Assembly: GCA_017631275.1 (NCBI GenBank)
Contig: JAGBTQ010000010.1
Coordinates: 1 to 64,000 of the forward strand
DNA: 64,000 bases
Direction: 5' to 3'
From: Alistipes sp.
Lineage (GTDB): Bacteria; Bacteroidota; Bacteroidia; Bacteroidales; Rikenellaceae
Of the stretch, positions 8,462-16,560 are shown piece by piece. Position 1 is the stretch's first letter; each line of letters starts with the position of its first letter. The translations under genes were made by a program, and so were the position numbers. The notes below the pieces were generated by a model, which saw only the letters and a program-made list of their open reading frames with translations, made no database searches and was not told the DNA's origin.

Positions 8462-8682
8462 TTTATTAATGAGTAGTTAAGACCGTTAGGATCGGTAAGA
8501 CCAGTAGGACCGATAAGACCAATAAGACCGATAAGACCAGTAGGATTAAGACCAGTAAGACCGATAGGACCGTTAGGACATTTGTCCGTGACCGTCTTAA
8601 TCGTCCTAAGGTCCTAATCGTCCTAAGGTCCCAATCGTCCCAATCGTCCCTAGGCCCCTAACGGTCAAAAACAATACTCATT
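8462..8682. repeat. Family IV repeat array upstream of nadE
   Basis: After AATGAGTAGTTAAG come many 10-base units such as GACCGATAAGACCAGTAGGA (about 8480-8580), then the core TTTGTCCGTGACCGTCTTAA (8581-8600), then complementary TCGTCCTAAGGTCCTAA units (about 8601-8670). The core recurs with few changes at 10697-10716 and 55491-55510, each time inside the same kind of array. It is not a CRISPR: the units have no constant spacers. Confidence 0.75.
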
Positions 8683-8700
8683 CCTAATTTAAGATATACT

Positions 8701-10638
8701 ATGAACAACCAATTTGGATATATGAGAGTTGCGGCGGCGGTGCCACGTGTGCACATTGCCGATGCTCAGCGTAATGCCGAGGGCGCTCTCAAAATTATGC
8801 AGCAGGCATTCCAGGAGGGTGTCGAGATTGTTGTCATGCCCGAGCTCTCGTTGGTGGGCTACACCTGTGGCGACATGGTCTTGCAGAAGAAGCTCCTCAG
8901 CGACTCCGAGCAGGCGTTGGCATGGCTCATGGAGGAGTGTCGCGACATCCCTACAATCGGCATCGTGGGTCTTCCCGTGGTCTTTGCCGACCGCCTCTAC
9001 AACTGCGCCGCAGTATTTGGTCAGGGCGAGTTGTGGGGTATTGTGCCCAAGAGCTATATCCCCAACTATGGCGAGTTTACCGAGCTTAGATGGTGGGTAT
9101 CGGGCTACGGCATCAAGGACCGTGTGATACGCTTTGCTGGCCGCGAGTGCCCCTTTGGTGCCGACCTCATGTTCGACATCCATGGCGTGGAGTTTGGCGT
9201 AGAGATATGCGAGGATATGTGGGTGCCTGTGCCACCATCATCAATGCAGGCGGTGCAGGGTGCTAAGCTGCTGTTCAACCTCTCGGCATCGCCCGAGTCG
9301 GTATGCAAGCACGACTACCTCATCTCGCTCATCGCCGAGCAGTCGTCACGCACCATGGCAGCCTACGTATATGCCTCATCGGGACATGGCGAGTCGTCGA
9401 GCGACCTTGTCTTTGCCGGCAATGCCGTTGTTGCCGAGCTAGGTAGGGTGTTGGGCGTAAGTGAGCGCTTTGTGCGCAACGACCGCATGGTTATTGCCGA
9501 CATCGACGTGGAGTATATCTCTACACGCCGTACCGCGCGCAACACCTTCTACTATCCCGATGCTCCCGAGATGCGCGTTGTGGAGATTGACGTTGACGAG
9601 ATTATGTATCAGGGCGATGTACGCCGACATATCGAGCCTATCTACTTCGTTCCCGAGGACGAGGCAGCACGTGCCGTACACTGCCGTGAGGTATTTGCCA
9701 TTCAGGCAGCAGGCCTTGCTCAGCGCCTCGAGCACACATCGTGCAAGCATGCCGTTTTGGGTATCTCAGGAGGCCTCGACTCAACGTTGGCACTCCTTGC
9801 CGTGTGCGACACCTTCGACCTTCTTGGTCTTGACCGCAAGGGCATCATCTGCGTGACCATGCCAGGCTTCGGCACTACCGACCGCACATATCAGAATGCC
9901 TTGACAATGGCTCGCGAGCTCGGCTGCACACTCAAGGAGATATCTATCAAAGAGGCGTGCGAGCAGCACTTCAAGGATATCGGCATCAGCGCCGAGGAGC
10001 GATCAGTGGCTTACGAGAACTCGCAGGCACGCGAGCGCACACAGATACTCATGGACGTTGCCAACCTCTGCGGTGGCATGGTCATCGGCACGGGCGACAT
10101 GAGCGAGCTCGCCTTGGGCTGGGCTACATACAATGGCGACCAGATGTCTATGTACGGCATCAACTCATCTGTGCCTAAGACCCTTGTGCGCTACATGGTC
10201 GATTGGTATGCCAACAACCGCGCTGAGGGCATCTTGCGCGAGGCGTTGCTCGACGTTGTGGCTACGCCCGTTAGCCCTGAACTTTTGCCTGCCGATGGCG
10301 ACAACATCACGCAGTGCACCGAGGATATCGTAGGCCCTTACGACCTCCACGACTTCTTCCTCTACTGTGCTCTACGCCGCCGCTACTCGCCAACAAAGAT
10401 AGCTATGCTTGCCGGCCTCGCCTTCGAGGGTACATACGACCGCAAGACTATCCTCAAGTGGCTCAAGGTATTCTTCCGTCGCTTCTTCTCGCAGCAGTTC
10501 AAGCGCTCGGCAATGCCTGATGGCCCTAAGGTGGGTGCTGTGGGACTCTCGCCACGTGGCGACCTACACATGCCTTCTGATGCTCAGTCGCGCGCCTGGT
10601 TGGCAGAGATTGAGCAGATGGAGAGCGAGCTAGAGTAA
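8701..10638 (+). CDS. nadE: Glutamine-dependent NAD+ synthetase
   Basis: Two-domain enzyme of 645 aa that makes NAD+ from nicotinic acid adenine dinucleotide, ATP and glutamine, the last step of NAD synthesis. The N-terminal nitrilase-type glutaminase domain (about 1-290) shows the triad Glu48 (MPELSLVGYT), Lys117 (VPKSYIPNYG) and Cys170 (VEICEDMW). The C-terminal synthetase domain starts with the ATP-binding P-loop GISGGLDST near 354-362. An ammonia tunnel links the two in characterised members. No clear promoter motif is seen between the family IV array and the ATG. Confidence 0.97.
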   Translation: MNNQFGYMRVAAAVPRVHIADAQRNAEGALKIMQQAFQEGVEIVVMPELSLVGYTCGDMVLQKKLLSDSEQALAWLMEECRDIPTIGIVGLPVVFADRLYNCAAVFGQGELWGIVPKSYIPNYGEFTELRWWVSGYGIKDRVIRFAGRECPFGADLMFDIHGVEFGVEICEDMWVPVPPSSMQAVQGAKLLFNLSASPESVCKHDYLISLIAEQSSRTMAAYVYASSGHGESSSDLVFAGNAVVAELGRVLGVSERFVRNDRMVIADIDVEYISTRRTARNTFYYPDAPEMRVVEIDVDEIMYQGDVRRHIEPIYFVPEDEAARAVHCREVFAIQAAGLAQRLEHTSCKHAVLGISGGLDSTLALLAVCDTFDLLGLDRKGIICVTMPGFGTTDRTYQNALTMARELGCTLKEISIKEACEQHFKDIGISAEERSVAYENSQARERTQILMDVANLCGGMVIGTGDMSELALGWATYNGDQMSMYGINSSVPKTLVRYMVDWYANNRAEGILREALLDVVATPVSPELLPADGDNITQCTEDIVGPYDLHDFFLYCALRRRYSPTKIAMLAGLAFEGTYDRKTILKWLKVFFRRFFSQQFKRSAMPDGPKVGAVGLSPRGDLHMPSDAQSRAWLAEIEQMESELE

Positions 10639-10639
10639 A

Positions 10640-10752
10640 TGAGTAATTAGGACCGATAGGATTAAGACCGATAGGACCGATAAGACCATTAGGATATTTG
10701 TCCGTGACCATCTTAATCGTCCTAAGGTCTCAAGGTCCTAATACTCCTAACT
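10640..10752. repeat. Family IV repeat array between nadE and the DUF4923 genes
   Basis: AATGAGTAATTAGGACC, GATAGGATTAAGACC units, then the core TTTGTCCGTGACCATCTTAA (10697-10716), then TCGTCCTAAGGTCTC units. It is a shorter version of the array at 8462-8682. Confidence 0.75.
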
Positions 10753-10774
10753 AACATTCAAAAACGTTCAAACT

Positions 10775-11404
10775 ATGAAGAAGATATTTCTAATGCTCCT
10801 ATTGCTTGGCTCAGCCCTTTGCGCTGAGGCACAGGGTCTTAAGGGCTTGCTTAACGCCGCTAAGGATGTTGCCGACGAGGTTACCGACGGCAAGGCATCG
10901 GAGCTCTTGGACAAGGTTACGGGTGCTGCCACCGAGCATCTTATCGTGGGCACATGGAACTATGCCCAGCCAGCCATGACCTTCGAGGGTGGCGACCTAC
11001 TATCAAATGTTGCGGGCGAGGCGCTTGCTGCAAAGCTCTCAACAAAGCTACAATCGGCATACAACTTTGTGGGCATCAAAGAGGGCGCATGCTCCTTTAC
11101 CTTCAACGAGGACAACACCTTTAGTGCCGTGATGGGCAGCCGCACACTCTCGGGAACATATGCCTACGACACCACCACCTTTGCCATCACGCTCAACTTC
11201 GACTCGAAGCTCCTCAAGCTCGGCACGATGACCGGCTATGCCTACATCACAGCCACAGGCCTCGACCTTGTATTCGACTGCACACGCCTCGTGAAGATGC
11301 TCACCACGCTCGGCGCAAAGGTGTCGGCACTAAGCAGCGTAACCTCGCTTATGCAGGGCTACGACAAGGCAAACATCGGCTTTAGCTTCACTAAAAACAA
11401 GTAA
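10775..11404 (+). CDS. DUF4923 lipocalin-like exported protein, copy 1
   Basis: A 209-aa protein with a signal peptide ending near ALCAEAQG (residue about 20). The body (from about residue 55) has alternating strand patterns beginning GTWNYAQPAMTFEGGD and ending in a short LGFSFTK-like strand. These features fit DUF4923, a Bacteroidetes family predicted to form a lipocalin-like beta-barrel of unknown ligand. It is followed after 8 nt by a paralogue with the same layout (NGNWTYQSASFSYLG), so the two form a tandem pair, probably one transcript. Its function is not known. The call rests on recognising the family pattern. Confidence 0.8.
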   Translation: MKKIFLMLLLLGSALCAEAQGLKGLLNAAKDVADEVTDGKASELLDKVTGAATEHLIVGTWNYAQPAMTFEGGDLLSNVAGEALAAKLSTKLQSAYNFVGIKEGACSFTFNEDNTFSAVMGSRTLSGTYAYDTTTFAITLNFDSKLLKLGTMTGYAYITATGLDLVFDCTRLVKMLTTLGAKVSALSSVTSLMQGYDKANIGFSFTKNK

Positions 11405-11412
11405 ACACCATT

Positions 11413-12039
11413 ATGAAGAAGAGTCTCTATATACTCATCGTGGCAGTGGTTGTGGCACTTGTCCCCACCACCGCCTCGGCGCAGTTCAACCTATCACGCC
11501 TCTTGGGTGGCTTGTCAAAGGTTGCCAGTGCCCAGACCGAGAAGGAGGACCCCTACCAGCGCTTGGCGGAGGCAGCACCCTCTGCCTCTACGCTCAATGG
11601 CAACTGGACCTACCAGTCGGCATCGTTCAGCTACCTTGGCCAGAACCCCTTGGCAGATATCGCCATCGCGCAGATCGACCCTATTGTAGCATCTATGCTC
11701 CAGCAGCTTAAGATCACGCCAGGCTCTGCTAAGCTACGCCTTAGCGGTGGCAAGGGCACCATCACCCATGGCGACCACAAGCTCGATGGTAGCTATGTCT
11801 ATACACGCTCTAAGGCATCTGTTGTTGCCCAGACAACCCTCGATGGCAAGACCGTTAAGGCCTCGGGATATGTGCGCTACGCCTCAGGCGAGCTCACCAT
11901 CATGCTCGATGCTCGCGAGCTTATCTCCGCCATGACCACCCTCATGCCTGAGCTCAAAAGCGACCAGAATATCCTTTTGGTCGAGACCCTCATTAAGGAT
12001 TTGAAGGATGTATATATAGTAGGCAAATTCACCAAGTAA
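11413..12039 (+). CDS. DUF4923 lipocalin-like exported protein, copy 2
   Basis: A 208-aa paralogue of the preceding gene. Signal peptide with cleavage near TTASAQF (about residue 24). The conserved core starts at LNGNWTYQSASFSY, followed by GKGTITHGDHKLDGSYVY and the terminal strand YIVGKFTK. The stop codon TAA (12037-12039) is also the first three bases of a compound inverted-repeat element, which probably ends the transcript of the pair. Periplasmic or outer-membrane-associated location is inferred from the signal peptide only. Confidence 0.8.
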   Translation: MKKSLYILIVAVVVALVPTTASAQFNLSRLLGGLSKVASAQTEKEDPYQRLAEAAPSASTLNGNWTYQSASFSYLGQNPLADIAIAQIDPIVASMLQQLKITPGSAKLRLSGGKGTITHGDHKLDGSYVYTRSKASVVAQTTLDGKTVKASGYVRYASGELTIMLDARELISAMTTLMPELKSDQNILLVETLIKDLKDVYIVGKFTK

Positions 12040-12169
12040 TTTGTTGTGATAAGGGGTCATCTTCGACCTATCCCAAAAAGCTGAGCACCCGAGGCTGTAC
12101 GTTTGAGTACTATCCTCGGGTGCTCACTTTTGCGATAAGCCAAATCTGACCCCTTCTGACAACAAATTA
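12037..12169. repeat. Stop-codon-abutting compound inverted-repeat element, copy 1
   Basis: Outer arms TAATTTGTTGT (12037-12047) and ACAACAAATTA (12159-12169) pair perfectly. After a small internal loop they are extended by AAGGGGTC (12051-12058) with GACCCCTT. Inside, GAGCACCCGAGG (12083-12094) pairs with CCTCGGGTGCTC (12114-12125), with an apical GTAC-GTTTGA-GTAC. The first three bases are the stop codon of the upstream gene. Related copies: 41272-41403, 49707-49836 and 55329-55392. Confidence 0.85.
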
Positions 12170-12172
12170 GTG

Positions 12173-12348
12173 CGCTGATTGAGGTGGAATTTATGGGGAT
12201 AATAGGGTAAATAGGGAAAATGGGGTTGTGATACCCTCGCCTTATCTTCCCTATCTTCCCTATCTTCCCTAATCTCCCTATTCTCCCTATCTATCCCAAT
12301 CGTCCTATTCTCCCTATCTTGCCTCTCTCACCTCTCACCTCTCACTTT
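12173..12348. repeat. CGCTGATTGAGGTGG linker, family II array and family I repeats
   Basis: CGCTGATTGAGGTGG (12173-12187) follows the compound element. It recurs exactly after copy 3 (49843-49857) and with one change at 44142-44156. Then come GATAATAGGGTAAATAGGG units, the 20-base core GGGTTGTGATACCCTCGCCT (12223-12242), CTTCCCTATCTTCCC units, and finally CTCACTTTTCACCTTTC (family I) up to the ispD stop. This space lies between convergent genes. Confidence 0.8.
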
Positions 12349-13026
12349 TCACCTTTCACCTTTCTCGACTCGCCATTCTGCCCACTCCATATCCTCGGGG
12401 GTGGTGAGCTTGATGTTGCTCTTCTCGCCCTCCACGAGCCATATCTTGCCTCCCATGGCTTCGACTACCGAGGCATCGTCGGTGAACTCTGGCGAGAACG
12501 CCTGCTCGTATGCCTTGCGTAGAATATCAGCACGGAAAATCTGCGGTGTCTGCACTATGCGTAGCTCGCTGCGGGGCACTATCCACGACTCCTCGCCCTC
12601 GACCCTACGATACGAGTCGGCAACCTCCACAACGGGGATTGTTGCGCCATGCTCCTCGCAGTCGAGCATCGTGCGTATAATCAATTTCTTCGACACCAGC
12701 GCACGCACGCCATCATGCACGGCGATATACTCCACCTCCGAGCTCAGTGCCTCGATGCCTCGCTTCACCGAGTCGAAGCGCTCCTTGCCACCCGTCACGC
12801 ACCTGTGCACCGCCACGTCAAACCTTGCGGCGAGGTTCTTCCACAACGCCACATGCTCCTCGGGAAGCACCACGACAATCTCTGCGCCAGGCAGCGCCTC
12901 CGCAAAGCGGTTGATGGTATGCGCCACAACGGGTAGCGAGCCCAGCATCAAGAACTGCTTGGGCAGGGTGCTCTGCATACGTTTGCCCGAGCCACCCGCA
13001 ACAATAATTACTCCTCGCTTTGCCAT
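12349..13026 (-). CDS. ispD: 2-C-methyl-D-erythritol 4-phosphate cytidylyltransferase
   Basis: Third enzyme of the non-mevalonate (MEP) isoprenoid pathway: it joins CTP and methylerythritol 4-phosphate. The 225-aa length fits. The nucleotide-binding opening VAGGSGKRMQSTLPKQF is diagnostic, and VHDGVRALVS near residue 105 and TPQIFRADIL near 155 also match IspD. Its start overlaps the end of the PNPOx-like gene by 19 nt, so it is the last gene of a minus-strand operon behind the M23 peptidase gene. A bifunctional fusion with IspF is not present. Confidence 0.95.
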   Translation of the reverse strand: MAKRGVIIVAGGSGKRMQSTLPKQFLMLGSLPVVAHTINRFAEALPGAEIVVVLPEEHVALWKNLAARFDVAVHRCVTGGKERFDSVKRGIEALSSEVEYIAVHDGVRALVSKKLIIRTMLDCEEHGATIPVVEVADSYRRVEGEESWIVPRSELRIVQTPQIFRADILRKAYEQAFSPEFTDDASVVEAMGGKIWLVEGEKSNIKLTTPEDMEWAEWRVEKGER

Positions 13027-13427
13027 ATTAGCTTCTTGCCAAAACCAAGTTTATTATCTGTTAGCTTCATCATCGTGGGGGTCACCTCCCATAGTGTGAG
13101 TGGTGCTACGGCAGCATAGGGGAAGCGCTTGATATAGCTCTTGCGAGCCTCCTCCGAGCCTCGTTCGGCGATGCCCTCAATCTGTATTCCCTCCACACAG
13201 CCCACGATGCGTGTCTCGCGCACAATGCTCAGTGCCACACGTGGTTGCAGCTCCATCTCCTTGCCGTGACGTGTAGTAAGGTCCGAGGTGAAGATTATCT
13301 TGCCTCGCTTAGCGTCATACGCATAAAAACAGTTGGCAACGTAGGGTAGGTTGTCCCCACCCACAGTTGCCAATGTCAAGACGTGATGTTTGCGTATGAA
13401 CTTCGTGATTCTCTCGTCGATGTTCAT
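13008..13427 (-). CDS. Pyridoxamine 5'-phosphate oxidase family protein
   Basis: A 139-aa protein with the split-barrel FMN-binding pattern: HHVLTLATVGGDNLPYVAN at the start, then FTSDLTTRHGKEMELQPRVAL and a GCVEGIQIEGIAER strand near residue 75-90. Small members of this fold bind FMN or related cofactors, and substrates differ widely. True pyridoxine salvage cannot be claimed. It sits 1 nt after the M23 peptidase gene and overlaps ispD by 19 nt, so the three genes are surely co-transcribed. Confidence 0.85.
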   Translation of the reverse strand: MNIDERITKFIRKHHVLTLATVGGDNLPYVANCFYAYDAKRGKIIFTSDLTTRHGKEMELQPRVALSIVRETRIVGCVEGIQIEGIAERGSEEARKSYIKRFPYAAVAPLTLWEVTPTMMKLTDNKLGFGKKLIWQSEE

Positions 13428-13428
13428 A

Positions 13429-14880
13429 TTATTTCTTTGCTGTTGTGCTCTTAGTGCTCTTTGTTGTTTTGCTTGCAGTTGCAGTAGTAGCCTTCTGCTC
13501 GGCGGGCTTCTGCTCCTGGGCTGCTGGCTCTGCTGCTGCGCTCTTTGTTGAGTCTGCCACCTCCACCTTCTTCTTCTCGCGGCGGTAGATGTCGTCGTCG
13601 GTCACAATGTCAGCCTCCTCAGCCTTGCCGTCCATCTCGGCGATGAGGCGGTCGCGCACCTGCTCGAAGCCTGCACGGTGCTTCTTCGAGATAGGCTCTG
13701 TTGGCTGCTGAGTAACCTGCAATGGGTCCACAGGCTTGCCATTCTGCCAGATGCGGTAGTCGAGGTGAGGACCTGTCGAGGTACCTGTCGAGCCCACGTA
13801 ACCGATGGTCTGACCCTGAGTAACCTTTGCGCCCACCTTGATGCCCTTAGCAAAGCTCTTGAGGTGGAGATAACCCGTCTTGAGGCCTCCTGCGTGCTGG
13901 ATGTATACGGTGTTACCACCGCCGCCACCCCAGCCAGCCTTCACCACAGTACCGTCGGCAACGGTGTGCACAGGAGTACCTGCAGGCGCTGCATAGTCAA
14001 CGCCAGTGTGAGGACGATATACGCGGTGTACGGGGTGTAGACGCTTGTATGTAAACTTCGAGCTGATACGTGTGTACTTCAATGGTGCCTGCAACATCTG
14101 CTTCTTCATCGACGTACCGTCATAGTCCCAATATGTTAGGCGACCATTAGCATCGGCATAGGGGATAGCATAGAATGTCTTCTTGCCCTTCTGGAAGCGA
14201 GCACCATATATTCTGCCGATACCCACCGACGTAGAATCTACCATCTTCTCGTCGAAGATAACTGCAAAGCTGTCGCCCTCCTGAATGCCGAAGAAGTCCA
14301 CCGACCACTTGAACAAATCCTCGACCTCGTCGGCAAGAGCATACGGAAGCTTAGCCTTCATAATCGCGCCCCAGAGCGACGATGTGATCTCGGCATTTAC
14401 GCACCTACGCTCGATGCGCACAGGTAGTGCCTCGCGCACAACATGCACAGAGTCACCCACAAACGAGAATATTGCATACTCCGTATTCGAGATTTGATAT
14501 ACCAAGTGGTCCAAAATCTCGTGTGTGCCTGTCGAGTCGTCCTCGGTGCGTATGAATGTTGTGAATGTTCTGTCGGCACGAATCTTATTTAGCGAGAATA
14601 TGGTATCTGCCTTGCGCTCGAGGTTAGCCACCTTGCGGGCAGAGATGCCATAGCGGTTGAGGATGCCACCAGCGGTGTCGCCCTTGCGCACAGAGTCTTT
14701 GCTCACGATATATGGGGTAGTGTCGATGCCATAGAGATATACGGGCTCAACAATCTCCATTGAGTCGATACCCTCGATAAAGCCCTCAAACTCGTCATGG
14801 TCGTTGTCGGACGATCTGCCGCCACATGCTGCCGAGAGAAGTGCAAGCAGCAAAGTGGATAATATTGCCAATCTCTTCAT
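13429..14880 (-). CDS. Lipoprotein M23 family metallopeptidase
   Basis: Predicted outer-membrane-side lipoprotein of 483 aa that cuts peptidoglycan cross-bridges or stem peptides. I place the start at the ATG giving MKRLAILSTLLLALLSAAC, whose lipobox LSAAC ends a normal signal; an in-frame ATG six codons earlier would spoil it. A long N-terminal part (about 30-280) precedes the M23 domain. Zinc motifs are HTGVDYAAP (HxxxD, near 290), YLHLKSF (near 335) and GPHLDYRIW (near 370). The last shows HLD rather than the textbook HLH, a variant I believe is common in this subgroup. The tail (about 440-483) is low-complexity A/K/T/Q, perhaps a wall-spanning linker. First gene of an operon with the PNPOx-like gene and ispD. 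Confidence 0.9.
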   Translation of the reverse strand: MKRLAILSTLLLALLSAACGGRSSDNDHDEFEGFIEGIDSMEIVEPVYLYGIDTTPYIVSKDSVRKGDTAGGILNRYGISARKVANLERKADTIFSLNKIRADRTFTTFIRTEDDSTGTHEILDHLVYQISNTEYAIFSFVGDSVHVVREALPVRIERRCVNAEITSSLWGAIMKAKLPYALADEVEDLFKWSVDFFGIQEGDSFAVIFDEKMVDSTSVGIGRIYGARFQKGKKTFYAIPYADANGRLTYWDYDGTSMKKQMLQAPLKYTRISSKFTYKRLHPVHRVYRPHTGVDYAAPAGTPVHTVADGTVVKAGWGGGGGNTVYIQHAGGLKTGYLHLKSFAKGIKVGAKVTQGQTIGYVGSTGTSTGPHLDYRIWQNGKPVDPLQVTQQPTEPISKKHRAGFEQVRDRLIAEMDGKAEEADIVTDDDIYRREKKKVEVADSTKSAAAEPAAQEQKPAEQKATTATASKTTKSTKSTTAKK

Positions 14881-15037
14881 AATGTGCAAATGTAGCAAAG
14901 ATTTCTGAAAAATCCTACATTTTTAGATAAAATGTACCATTTTGGCAATTATAATAAAAAAAATAGTGAAATCATTGATATAGTTAGGAAAAAATGTATA
15001 ACTTCGGTGCGATTTGTAAATAGTTGTGTCCCAAGTT

Positions 15038-16558
15038 ATGATGAAGAAGATTTTTATATCGATAATGGCTGTTGCGTCAGTGCTCAATCTCTGCTCTTGC
15101 GGCAAGGAGATCATTGATAACCCAGACTCAAAAAGAGCCATTGTTTTCGATGATATACAGACAAGAACTGTTGTGAGTGGTGCTGATGATGTTCTCCGCA
15201 TGGGTGTGTTTGCGCAGATGAACCTTGGTGATGATGCTGTGGGGGAGGCTGGAAGCAATGATTTTATCATGCTATTGGAGAATGAGGATGTGTCAAGAAC
15301 AAGCCCCGCTGCCCCTTGGACCTATGACAACACTCGCTACTGGGTAACAGACAGAGTGTTCCATTTCTTTGCGGTGTGGCCCTATTCTGAGGAGAACTCT
15401 TCTGTTACTGATGTGAAGTCGGTTGGTGGCCCTCGCACAGGTGCTTATGGCTATAACCTGACATTTGAGACTCCTGCTACGGCAGATCAGGACCTCCTTA
15501 CTGCAAAGACTACGATTAGGACTAAGACTGGAGAGAATTTCCCAGAGTCGGTTGGCTTCGATTTTCAGCATGAGCTCACTAATCTGAATTTGAAGATTTG
15601 GAGTAACGGTGCAAAAGATAATGTTCAGGACAAAATCAGAGTGAAGGAGGTTACCCTCAGCAATGTGACCAAGAAGGGAACGCTCAACACCACCGTGTCT
15701 GGCTCAAGCTGGAACTACTCATCAACCAAGACGAGCTTCACCAAGACGTACGACGGTGATGGAATAACTGTTTCTCAGGCGCAGATTATCGGTGGACAGC
15801 TCGTGCCAAATGAGGTCAGCCAGTACAACCCTTCCAAGGATAATCCTGGTGTTCCGTTTGAAGATGGACTACTTCTCATTCCTCATACAATAACCAGCAG
15901 CAGCCCTGTTGTTGTGACTGTGATATACGATCTTCAGCGTCCGATTGACCAGAATGAGGGCTTGTGGGAGGAGAAGAAGCTTCAGGCGATCCTTCCTGCG
16001 GGCACATGGCCTGCGGGCAAGAAGCTCACCTACAACCTAATTCTTTCGGGTGAGCGAACTATCACCGAATTCCAGATTAACACTGTTGTGGAGGATTGGA
16101 TACCGCATAGTGAGGAGATTGACTTCGCCCAGGATATACAGGTGCCCGAAGGCGGAAAGATGAAATGGGTGGAGGGAACCTATGAGAGTATAAATATACC
16201 GAAGGGAGAGGTCGTGCTCTATACTGACGTTGACAAGGTCGCAATATGCGAGTTCAATCTCAGTGCACCTGTTGGAGCAACATGGACAGCCTCGTTGATT
16301 CCTCTTACTGCTTCGGCTATGGATGCGTTCAGCATTGTTGAGGATTCGAAATATGGAGAAGTCGGCACTGATAGAATGCAGAGTGTCAAGGTCAAGATCA
16401 ATAATCCTGATCCTATCTCGGCGCAAAATGCTTGTAAGTTGCGTATTACCGTTCAAACCCCCGACGGCCGTACAATCGTTGTGAAGAACCTTATGCCTGA
16501 GCAAACCGAAGACGGAATTGAAGAGTTTACAATTATCCAGAACCTTATTAACGGATAG
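15038..16558 (+). CDS. Fimbrillin family lipoprotein (unit A, first gene)
   Basis: Type V pilus (Mfa/Fim-like) subunit of 506 aa. The ATG at 15038 gives MMKKIFISIMAVASVLNLCSCGKE with a lipobox-like LCSC; an upstream in-frame GTG is less likely. Fimbrillin hallmarks: an N-terminal strand ending IVFDDIQTRTVV (TR motif near residue 40), APWTYDNTRYWVTDRVFHFF, TADQDLLTAK, and FDFQHELTNLNLKIW. The region GAKDNVQDKIRVKEVTLSNV is very similar to GAKHQNDQMRIKKVTLGNI in the 34590 gene, so the two are paralogues. After about residue 375 there is an extra domain of strands I do not recognise. The next gene begins 2 nt after the stop. Confidence 0.88.
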   Translation: MMKKIFISIMAVASVLNLCSCGKEIIDNPDSKRAIVFDDIQTRTVVSGADDVLRMGVFAQMNLGDDAVGEAGSNDFIMLLENEDVSRTSPAAPWTYDNTRYWVTDRVFHFFAVWPYSEENSSVTDVKSVGGPRTGAYGYNLTFETPATADQDLLTAKTTIRTKTGENFPESVGFDFQHELTNLNLKIWSNGAKDNVQDKIRVKEVTLSNVTKKGTLNTTVSGSSWNYSSTKTSFTKTYDGDGITVSQAQIIGGQLVPNEVSQYNPSKDNPGVPFEDGLLLIPHTITSSSPVVVTVIYDLQRPIDQNEGLWEEKKLQAILPAGTWPAGKKLTYNLILSGERTITEFQINTVVEDWIPHSEEIDFAQDIQVPEGGKMKWVEGTYESINIPKGEVVLYTDVDKVAICEFNLSAPVGATWTASLIPLTASAMDAFSIVEDSKYGEVGTDRMQSVKVKINNPDPISAQNACKLRITVQTPDGRTIVVKNLMPEQTEDGIEEFTIIQNLING

Positions 16559-16560
16559 TG

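Noticed and set aside
8480-8660. Regular repeats that resemble a CRISPR array
   Set aside because: The units are about 10 bases, imperfect, with no constant-length unique spacers, and the second half is the complement of the first. No cas genes are present.
14899-15037. Promoter for pilus unit A
   Set aside because: TAACTTCG at 14999-15006 is one base from the -7 consensus, but spacing to a TTG is about 21 nt and no proper -33 box is present. Too weak to list as a feature.
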